Translations under genes and position numbers: made by a program
DNA from: Myxosarcina sp. GI1
Lineage (GTDB): Bacteria; Cyanobacteriota; Cyanobacteriia; Cyanobacteriales; Xenococcaceae
Assembly (NCBI RefSeq): GCF_000756305.1
Contig: NZ_JRFE01000024.1
Location: 1-64,000 of the forward strand
DNA length: 64,000 bases
Direction of reading: 5' to 3'
The notes under the pieces: model-generated
What the model was told of the DNA's origin: nothing
The model's input: the letters and a program-made list of their open reading frames with translations, nothing else
Databases searched by the model: none
In this document: positions 56,959 to 64,000 of the stretch, one piece after another
How the letters are laid out: each line of letters begins with the position of its first letter
How positions within the stretch are numbered: the stretch's first letter is position 1

Positions 56959-58392
56959 CTAAACGATGTCCAACTTTCCTTTCTGCTTCTTAGATCGTGC
57001 GATCGACAAAAGATCTACTAATATTTTCCTCAGATTTGAATTGATTGTAATTAAAGTTGTATAGCTAAAAAATAGAACTGTAAAACTAATAATTGGTGAA
57101 ACAAAAATGCTAGCTAGTAGAGATGGAACGGCAGTTAATATAATCAAAGCTGCATTCCAATAGTTTGGAGATTCGTACAAAAACTTAAACTCGCGATGAG
57201 ATACATAGTAGTTTGGCAGTGCAACTATTTCAGCAATTGCGTAACCCCATAGTCCTAATGCAGGAATCAAACACCAACAAATTAACCATAAAGAGGCTAT
57301 ATAGGTTGAATTTTGTATTGTGACTATATTGTTTCTTCCTACTGCATGCAATGTAGCTTGATGCAAATCAAAAACAGCACTTACCGAAGCTGCAAATGCT
57401 ACGAGTGGAAAAATTTTTGTACTTTGAGACCACTCTGTTCCAAATAATGTAGGAATTAACCAAGGAGATATACACGCAAATGTGGCACAAACCGATACCA
57501 TTATCAGAGCTAAATAATTCATACCTTGGTTTATTGCGCGTAGAATTGTAGCAGAATCTTCTATAAATTTTGCTATTACGCTAATTGACATCTGACGAAT
57601 AACAATTCTAAGTAGAGAAAGCTGCTCTACCATCCGCAGTGTAACTCCTACAATTCCAGCCGCCTCAACCCCTGCCAAAGGTGTAATAATTAGAGGAATT
57701 GTTAGGGAGCGTAAAGTTTGAACCCAGCTTGCAACAAAAAAGGGAACGCCGTAAAACATAATTTTTTTCAAATATGACCATTGCCACCAGAAGGTAAAGC
57801 GCACTGGATGCAAAGTATATGCCCAACAAGCTTTAATAAAATACTGTAGAAATATACCTGTTAGTGGACCCCAATAACTTCCAGTAAATAAAACGATTGA
57901 AACAGAAAGCGAATAATTAGCTATTTGAGATATACCATCAACCAAGCTAACTTGGTCAAACTTAAGTTCGCGAGACAACATGCTGATAGAAACATCGCCG
58001 ACCATATTTAGCCAGACAGCAAGCATTAACCAGCGCAAAATACTGGAAACCTCTGGTACGCCCGTCCACAAACTAAATAACGGTGTGACCATCCACATCA
58101 AGCCACAAAAAGCCAGACCGACAGTGTTATAAAATGCTACTAACTGCTCGACTTCCTTTTTCTGTAAGTTGGGCTGACGAACGAGATACATATTTAATCC
58201 CATTTGACCTGTCCAAGTTAAGAAATAAAAAACTCCTAACGAACTGACAACTATTCCGTATTTTTCAGGTCCGAGAGAGCGAGCAATGACCAGCATACTT
58301 ATAACTGACAAGCCTGATGACAAAAGCTGACGAAGCGTAAGAAAAATACCTCCTCTCAAAACTTTATTTTTAATATTTTTGGGTTCTGACAT
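56959..58392 (-). CDS. wzx: Wzx-type oligosaccharide flippase
   Basis: The 477-residue protein has about 12-14 membrane helices and no soluble domains. It matches the polysaccharide flippase family (MviN/Wzx superfamily), e.g. RGGIFLTLRQLLSSGLSVISM and GPEKYGIVVSSLGVFYFL near the start. It moves lipid-linked repeat units across the cytoplasmic membrane for polymerisation. It lies between two glycosyltransferases in the Wzx/Wzy-type locus. Confidence 0.9.
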   Translation of the reverse strand: MSEPKNIKNKVLRGGIFLTLRQLLSSGLSVISMLVIARSLGPEKYGIVVSSLGVFYFLTWTGQMGLNMYLVRQPNLQKKEVEQLVAFYNTVGLAFCGLMWMVTPLFSLWTGVPEVSSILRWLMLAVWLNMVGDVSISMLSRELKFDQVSLVDGISQIANYSLSVSIVLFTGSYWGPLTGIFLQYFIKACWAYTLHPVRFTFWWQWSYLKKIMFYGVPFFVASWVQTLRSLTIPLIITPLAGVEAAGIVGVTLRMVEQLSLLRIVIRQMSISVIAKFIEDSATILRAINQGMNYLALIMVSVCATFACISPWLIPTLFGTEWSQSTKIFPLVAFAASVSAVFDLHQATLHAVGRNNIVTIQNSTYIASLWLICWCLIPALGLWGYAIAEIVALPNYYVSHREFKFLYESPNYWNAALIILTAVPSLLASIFVSPIISFTVLFFSYTTLITINSNLRKILVDLLSIARSKKQKGKLDIV

Positions 58393-58464
58393 AATTTAAT
58401 TAGGGAGATAGTTTTCAATACAGTAAAATAAGAGGTTCATGTGAATAATAGATTGTAGAAAAAA

Positions 58465-59466
58465 TTAAATACCTTTGAGAAATCTAGTGCTTTTAACTTT
58501 TAGTCTATAAATCGATTGACGAAAGTTATTGTAAGGCTGTAACCCAAATAGACGAATAAATAAAAAAGCTACTCTAAAACGAAGATATTCTTTTGTATAT
58601 TTAATTTTTGGATAATATTGAATAGCCTCTTGCTCGTTTTTTATGGCAGCTTTTAAGTCGCCATTGGAGTTTTGTAACGCTTTCCAAGCTGTTATTAATT
58701 TGGCAAACCCATAGCTTCTATTTTTATAAGACTGCAAAGACTTTGGGGCAGAATCAAATGCTTTCTTGAGGACTATCTGAAAACTTTTGTCCATAGTTTG
58801 CCAGCGACTAGAGAGATTATTTGAATGGCATCGATAGTAAACCAAAGGTTCCTTAACTAAACCAAATTTGTAGTCCGCAGCAATCCTCAGCCACATATCC
58901 CAGTCTTCAGAACAAGAAAAAGGCAAATCTATATCAAATAAACCAACTTTTTCAAAACATTCTCGTCTAACAAGAGCTACACTGCCGCACTCTACTATAT
59001 TGTGAGTGGTAAGTTCGAGCCAGACGTTTCCTTGTGCATAATTTTTACGAAGCTTTCCCTGCGGCTTACTATGTTCATCAATTAAAGCAATCCACGTATA
59101 AACCAAACCTGTATCCTGATTGTTATCTAGTATCTGTACTTGCTTTTCTAATTTGGTGGGCAGCCAAAGATCGTCTGCATCTATAAAAGCAATGTATTCT
59201 CCTCTCGCTTCGATCAAACCTTTGTTACGGGCACTGGCTAGACCCTGATTACTTTGTGAAACTAACTGAATCCGCTCATCCGATAACTGCTTTACCCAAG
59301 TTTCTATGCAATCGGAACTACCATCATTTACAATAATTATCTCAAAATCTTGATAGGTTTGATTGAGAATACTGGTAATAGTCTCTGGCAAAAATTTCAT
59401 CGCATTATATGCAGGAACTAAGACAGAAACTTTTGGTTTAAATTGCTGTTGAGTATAAAAATTCAT
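58465..59466 (-). CDS. GT2 family glycosyltransferase (paralogue)
   Basis: The 333-residue enzyme has KVSVLVPAYNAMKFLPETI, IIIVNDGSSDCIE and GEYIAFIDADDLW. It is the clear paralogue of the gene at 54904-55890, sharing EKQVQILDNN, VNDGS and DxWLRIAA blocks. A duplication followed by separation by the flippase and another GT2 gene is likely. A different acceptor specificity is plausible. Confidence 0.92.
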   Translation of the reverse strand: MNFYTQQQFKPKVSVLVPAYNAMKFLPETITSILNQTYQDFEIIIVNDGSSDCIETWVKQLSDERIQLVSQSNQGLASARNKGLIEARGEYIAFIDADDLWLPTKLEKQVQILDNNQDTGLVYTWIALIDEHSKPQGKLRKNYAQGNVWLELTTHNIVECGSVALVRRECFEKVGLFDIDLPFSCSEDWDMWLRIAADYKFGLVKEPLVYYRCHSNNLSSRWQTMDKSFQIVLKKAFDSAPKSLQSYKNRSYGFAKLITAWKALQNSNGDLKAAIKNEQEAIQYYPKIKYTKEYLRFRVAFLFIRLFGLQPYNNFRQSIYRLKVKSTRFLKGI

Positions 59467-59557
59467 AACTCGCTCACTTAATTTTCAATACAAATTCACA
59501 AAAAAGATAAGATAAAATATTTTTTCAAAACTTAAAGATTTAAAGTAGTGCAATTAT

Positions 59558-60994
59558 CTAATAGGAGGCATGCAAACTATTGCCTCTTGAAAACTCACCC
59601 CAATCCCATCTGGCAATAGAAAGCAAAGTCCACCAGTAAAAGAAAAAAGTAGTGTGACTCCAAATATTTTCAGTGATCATACCTGTTAAAGCAGAAAAAA
59701 ATAATGAAATTAAAACTAGACAAAACCGTTTTTTTGAAGAATTAGTACTAGACAAAAACAGTTTAAGCAAGTGAATAAACTGAAAAACATAAAATACTAA
59801 GAAAAAAAATAAACCAATAAGACCTTCTTCAACCAGAACTCTAATGTAGTCATTATGTGCATAAGCACCTATGGGCCCAAGGTAAGTTGTCAAACCCAAT
59901 CCATAACCTAAAAAGGGAGCAAGTTTCCATTCTTGCAATAAAAAAGTCCATTGAGCAAGTCGCCAATTAAAGCTGTTTCCGTCATACCATGATGTCAAAA
60001 TTGCGTCATTAATCGTGATATTAGGATTTAACAGAGGTGTTTCAAAAACTGTTGCTAACTTTTCTTGACCAAATTCTGTACTCGTAAATATGGCGACAAA
60101 CAACCCAAATAAAACTACTACACCGACGAAACTTTTAAAATTCAATCGAGTTACAGTTAAAGCCATTAACAAAACGACTAGCATAGGTAACCCAACTAAT
60201 GCTTTAGTACTTACTAGAAAAAAAGTCTCGACTATCAAAAGTAAATACCAGAACAATGGACGTTTTGTTTGACTTACTTTCCAATATGTTAATCCGATAA
60301 ATAAAATCAAAAAAGTCGTGAACGTATTAGGATGACCTAAAGTTCCGTTAATTCGGGAGCCCGCTTCGAACACAGAACCTGATATTGTTTGAAGAAAACC
60401 AGGTAAAAGATATGGTGGCAAAGTTAATTGCAATGTCGCAGCGAACAAAGGAATAATTAATGCAAAAAAAAGGGTATTCGCAATCTGCTCTGGATGTAAA
60501 CGACCTTTAAGTTGACTGATAATTAAATATACCATTAGCCAAGAAAATATTCTGACCCACTCACGAATACTATCACCTAAAAAAGCATTTTCTAATTCTA
60601 AGCCACCTATAGCCGTGAGAATTGGCCAAAAACCCTGGATTGCTACCCAAGCAGCGAAAAACCAAAAAAACTTATCAGTTATAATTCTTCGACCTAACAA
60701 CAGCATTAATACTACATAAAGTATTGTCAGTCCATCAAGTCCAATGGCAAAAGCGGCAGGAACTTGTTGAGCCGAGAAAATATCTAGTGAGCTACGTAAG
60801 ATTAATAGTCCGAGTACCGTCTGCTCGAAGTAAGTAAAAAAACAGACAACTAAAATAACGGCTGCAACAGCCAAGCATAACACTAAAGGCTGGAATCCAG
60901 CTAATATTCCCAAAATTAAACCGATACAGATAGCAACAATTCCGACTCTAAGAGATATACGAGAACCAGCTTTCCAAGAATTATCTATATTCAT
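59558..60994 (-). CDS. wzy: O-antigen ligase/polymerase family (Wzy-like)
   Basis: The 478 residues have about 12 membrane helices and a large periplasmic loop near 310-365. The segments GTLGHPNTFTTFLILFIG and FLGYGLGLTTYLGPIGAYAHNDYIRVLVEEGLIGL are the O-antigen ligase/WaaL pattern, with the HND motif. It may polymerise or ligate the glycan repeat. Its ATG overlaps the receiver-Wzc stop by four bases, so both are translated together. Confidence 0.88.
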   Translation of the reverse strand: MNIDNSWKAGSRISLRVGIVAICIGLILGILAGFQPLVLCLAVAAVILVVCFFTYFEQTVLGLLILRSSLDIFSAQQVPAAFAIGLDGLTILYVVLMLLLGRRIITDKFFWFFAAWVAIQGFWPILTAIGGLELENAFLGDSIREWVRIFSWLMVYLIISQLKGRLHPEQIANTLFFALIIPLFAATLQLTLPPYLLPGFLQTISGSVFEAGSRINGTLGHPNTFTTFLILFIGLTYWKVSQTKRPLFWYLLLIVETFFLVSTKALVGLPMLVVLLMALTVTRLNFKSFVGVVVLFGLFVAIFTSTEFGQEKLATVFETPLLNPNITINDAILTSWYDGNSFNWRLAQWTFLLQEWKLAPFLGYGLGLTTYLGPIGAYAHNDYIRVLVEEGLIGLFFFLVFYVFQFIHLLKLFLSSTNSSKKRFCLVLISLFFSALTGMITENIWSHTTFFFYWWTLLSIARWDWGEFSRGNSLHASY

Positions 60995-63750
60995 GGTTGA
61001 CTGACCTCTTTGGCATTTCTATGGGAATTATTGGTTTGCTCGGACGAACCAAGTAGTAATGGTAACTTTTGTTTTATACCATCACGATCGCTCTTTAACA
61101 AAGGTTTTTGTTCGCCAGCATCATTGACTACAAAACCTAAAATCGGAGTTTTATTTCTTTTTAAGTCAATTACAGTTCGCTCTAAAACATCTGTAGTAGT
61201 ATACAAAGGTCGCGTTACCATCACCAATCCTTCACTGTATTTAGCTAATGTTTGAGCATCACAGTTACTGCTTGTTGATGGCGCATCGATAATTACCAGA
61301 TCGTATTGCATCGCTGCTTTTTGAATCAAACTTTCGATTGAAGGTGATTCTACGACAGCACATGAATTGCCAGTCGAACTTCCAACCGCGAGAACCGAAA
61401 GATTGGGAATCTCAGTACTTTGAACCACTTTTTCCAGAGGTAATCTGTCTGTTACTATTTCTACTAATCCAGGTTGGTGTTTGACTTGAAAAAAATAATG
61501 TTGGCTGGATTGGTTTAGATGAGCGTCAATAATCAAAGTTCTTCTGTTTAGCATCGCCGCTACTGCTCCTAAATGAGCGGCAACTGTTGATTTGCCTTCT
61601 TGGGCGCTCGCACTAGAAATAACTATTACTTTTAAATCTTGTTGAGAAAATGATTCTAGCCTTTTAAGCAAAGAACGATAAGGTTCGTATAGCTCTTTAT
61701 CATGTAAAAATAGCTTAATTTGGGCTATATTTATTGTCTTATTTAAAAGATTGGGTAAAGTAGCTAAGAGAGGAATACGTAATTGACCTTCTATCTCTTT
61801 ACCATCGTACAGAGTGCGATCTATCGTTTCTAAAAGCAAAATAATCCCAGTGGCAAAAATCACTCCTATTATCAAGGCTATAGCCAATACAAAAGGTATT
61901 TTGGGGGAACTGGGAGAAGTTGGTACTTCTGCTAACTCAACAATTTGAATATTGCTCACCAACTGGGCTTCAGCAATGCTAGCTTCTTCTAATTTACGCT
62001 GTAAAAATTGCAAGCTTTCATTAGCTTGTTCGCGCTGGCGAACAAGTTCGGTAAGTGACTGAACATTAGCAGGTAAGGAATTTATGCGATCGCTTAATTT
62101 TGCCTTTTCCGCTCTTATTGCTTGTAGTTTCTCTCTATTAGCATCTAGTTGATTTTGAATGGCAATTAGTTCGCTAAAGACTTTTTGACTGATTCCATTT
62201 TCTTCCTGACTCAATCTATTTTCCGCAAGCTCAGAGGGCGATACGGTTACTCCTTCGCCCAAAACTTTATTAATTTGTTGTTGGTATAAATTAAGAATTT
62301 CTGCTCTTTTTTCTTGCAGAGCGATAACAGTAGGATTACTATCGGTAAAATTGGAGCGAGCGGCAGCAAGCTGTGCCTCGACATCTGTTAGCTGGGTTCT
62401 TAAGTTTTCTAGCTGACGATCCTGACCTATTTTGCCTTGAATATAAGCAGATTCGGCATCGTTTACTTTTGTTATCCGTTGAAGATTGTTTGCTTTAGCT
62501 TCTTGCTCTTTTATTGCAGTTAATAAATCTTGTTCTTGAGTTTCTAAACTATTCAAACTATTTACTAAGTTTGAAGTCTGGTTATTAAGATCTACAATAC
62601 CGCTTTGCGCTCTATATCGATTTTCTGATGTTTCTAGCTGACTGAGTTCTTGGCGTTGTTCGTTTACTTCCCGCTCTAAAAATTGTCTTACCGAACTAGC
62701 TTCCGAACGTATAGTATTGGTATTTTTGGCTATTACCGTATCGATAATTTCACTTAAAATGAGAGCCGCGAGTTCTGAATTTTGATGTACGTAACTTACT
62801 TCTAGAATATTAGTATTAGGTACGACTGTTACACTTAAGTTATCTCTTACTTCGTTAGGAGAAATATGCCTAATAAAATAGCCTTCTTTTTTTTGAGCAG
62901 CATTATCAAGAGCGGTTCTGATGACAGGCATAGAAGTAATCAATTCAGCTTGACTGGCTAGAGGACTATATTCATTGCTGCCAGGAATACTACTTAAATC
63001 TTTGCCCAATTCAGAAATACTTTCTTGGCGATCTTCTAAGCTGATTGAAGCTACAGCCTGGTAAGTTCTTTGAGCAAAAATCAAATACAGAATTGCACCC
63101 AATAACACCCCCAAAAATCCCATCAAGGCAGGTGGATAACGTCGCTTGAGAATGGTTAACAGACTTGAAAAATCTGGCTGACTTGGTCGTGTAAATGAAT
63201 AGTTTTCTTGTTCTGAGCTTAATTCCCTCTGTTGCACAGATGGTGTTTCTAAATAATATGCGTCTTTAGACACTTTATTATTAACATCGGTTGTTACGTC
63301 TGCAGCTTTTATTTTTTGCGGTTCTTTTTCTATATTAATAGTTACTTTATTACCAAAGCGATTGAGCTTTGAGGTAGTAAACCTGCTACCTTCATAAATC
63401 AAATTAACTGTCTCAATAATTTCTCTGGCACTGAGATTTTTTAACAAATAACCTTTAGCACCTGCATTTAAAGCCTGAATTAATAAATCATCACTGTCCT
63501 GCATGGTCAAAATTATGACGTTTATATCTAAATTTTGCAGGCAGAGTAGTTTAGTCGCCGCCAAGCCATCTAAATTTGGCATCTCTAAATCCATTAGAAC
63601 GATATCGGGAGCTAACGTTTTTGCTAACCTTATTGCTTCATAACCATCTGTAGCTATGCCAACTACTTCTATATCCGATTCTGCCTCAAAAATTGACTTG
63701 ATTTTTTCTCTAGCAGTTTTTTGGTCGTCTACGATTAAAATACGAATCAT
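60991..63750 (-). CDS. wzc: Receiver-Wzc fusion: chain-length regulator with BY-kinase-like domain
   Basis: The 919 residues have three parts. Residues 1-130 form a response-regulator receiver with the acidic pair Asp8-Asp9, phosphoacceptor Asp54, Thr82 and Lys104, all intact. Residues 190-640 form a Wzz-type domain with membrane helices near 206-226 and 619-640 and a long coiled coil between. Residues 700-890 are a CpsD-type kinase: Walker A SASAQEGKST, Walker A' LIIDAHL and Walker B LVIIDAPS. The C-terminus lacks a Tyr cluster. The first gene to fuse phosphorelay input to a polysaccharide copolymerase here. Confidence 0.9.
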   Translation of the reverse strand: MIRILIVDDQKTAREKIKSIFEAESDIEVVGIATDGYEAIRLAKTLAPDIVLMDLEMPNLDGLAATKLLCLQNLDINVIILTMQDSDDLLIQALNAGAKGYLLKNLSAREIIETVNLIYEGSRFTTSKLNRFGNKVTINIEKEPQKIKAADVTTDVNNKVSKDAYYLETPSVQQRELSSEQENYSFTRPSQPDFSSLLTILKRRYPPALMGFLGVLLGAILYLIFAQRTYQAVASISLEDRQESISELGKDLSSIPGSNEYSPLASQAELITSMPVIRTALDNAAQKKEGYFIRHISPNEVRDNLSVTVVPNTNILEVSYVHQNSELAALILSEIIDTVIAKNTNTIRSEASSVRQFLEREVNEQRQELSQLETSENRYRAQSGIVDLNNQTSNLVNSLNSLETQEQDLLTAIKEQEAKANNLQRITKVNDAESAYIQGKIGQDRQLENLRTQLTDVEAQLAAARSNFTDSNPTVIALQEKRAEILNLYQQQINKVLGEGVTVSPSELAENRLSQEENGISQKVFSELIAIQNQLDANREKLQAIRAEKAKLSDRINSLPANVQSLTELVRQREQANESLQFLQRKLEEASIAEAQLVSNIQIVELAEVPTSPSSPKIPFVLAIALIIGVIFATGIILLLETIDRTLYDGKEIEGQLRIPLLATLPNLLNKTINIAQIKLFLHDKELYEPYRSLLKRLESFSQQDLKVIVISSASAQEGKSTVAAHLGAVAAMLNRRTLIIDAHLNQSSQHYFFQVKHQPGLVEIVTDRLPLEKVVQSTEIPNLSVLAVGSSTGNSCAVVESPSIESLIQKAAMQYDLVIIDAPSTSSNCDAQTLAKYSEGLVMVTRPLYTTTDVLERTVIDLKRNKTPILGFVVNDAGEQKPLLKSDRDGIKQKLPLLLGSSEQTNNSHRNAKEVSQP

Positions 63751-63781
63751 GATAAATTCAGTTTAAATAAGACGTTTGAGA

Positions 63782-64000
63782 TTATTTATTCCTTGAGACG
63801 TGTTCTTTTTGTTTGTAGCGATCTCCAGATTTTTTCTGCCAGTTATTATTAGTTAATAATTTGGATAATTTAACATACAACATTAAATTTTCATAGCTGA
63901 CTTTTTCCCAGCTATAGTTATTAACAACGTATTCTTTGGCTCTTTGTGCTTTGGTGTTTAACTCTGCTGGTTGAGATAAAGCCTTTTCCAAATTAGATAC
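63782..64000 (-). CDS. GT4-type glycosyltransferase C-terminus (partial)
   Basis: The frame is open from the window edge to its stop and reads NLEKALSQPAELNTKAQRAKEYV, then NYSWEKVSYENLMLYVKLSK, the typical C-terminal helix of GT4 (GT-B) glycosyltransferases. The rest of the gene lies beyond the window. It precedes the receiver-Wzc gene by 31 bases on the same strand and likely opens or continues the glycan operon. Confidence 0.7.
   Translation of the reverse strand, partial: VSNLEKALSQPAELNTKAQRAKEYVVNNYSWEKVSYENLMLYVKLSKLLTNNNWQKKSGDRYKQKEHVSRNK

Overview
The window is from a cyanobacterial chromosome. The octamer GCGATCGC (HIP1) recurs throughout. Lineage markers include a PucC/BCH-type transporter, a Psb35-like photosystem II protein, a PAP/fibrillin protein, a DUF2499-DUF3593 membrane pair, and an ATP synthase operon with both b and b' subunits and the gamma-subunit insertion of oxygenic phototrophs. 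DNA is AT-rich, with many heptamer and palindromic intergenic repeats. Genus is not determined; a pleurocapsalean or related coccoid/filamentous lineage is only a guess.

Layout. 1-4.7 kb: truncated coiled-coil membrane protein, glutaredoxin, glutathione synthetase, DUF2499/DUF3593 pair, a methyltransferase and YjbQ. 4.8-7.4 kb: glmS, followed 22 bases after its stop by tandem repeats and a truncated tnsA, which looks like the relic of a Tn7-like transposon at the glmS attachment site. 7.4-10.9 kb: lone sugar-ABC permease with a DUF2993 protein, a secernin-type peptidase and a fibrillin. 10.9-16.8 kb: a GNAT/DUF1778 toxin-antitoxin pair whose toxin has a nonsense codon near its end, then an NAD salvage operon (pncB, nadD, NrtR-type Nudix regulator, chorismate-mutase-like gene, nadE) with a candidate NrtR operator before pncB. 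17-26 kb: PucC transporter, an ISL3-like element, ahcY, psb35-like gene with a structured leader, a receiver-TM-phosphate-binding fusion, an amine oxidase and a GHL10-type hydrolase. 27-33.8 kb: large FG-GAP/RTX surface protein, SLC12-like transporter, purB. 33.9-40.2 kb: atp operon. 40.5-50.4 kb: methyltransferase, mazEF, stress-type protein, GT39-like glycosyltransferase, large hybrid histidine kinase and dynamin-like GTPase.

50.9-64 kb: an Asp-box propeller protein converges on a polysaccharide locus on the minus strand (glycosyltransferase, receiver-Wzc-kinase fusion, O-antigen ligase/polymerase, GT2, Wzx flippase, GT2, GT2, capsular transferase). The set fits Wzx/Wzy-type export of a surface glycan. 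The unusual part is the phosphorelay receiver fused to the N-terminus of the chain-length/tyrosine-kinase protein.

The best leads are the Tn7-like scar, the two receiver fusions, the NrtR/NAD regulon and the nonsense-mutated toxin. No tRNA, rRNA or CRISPR array was seen.
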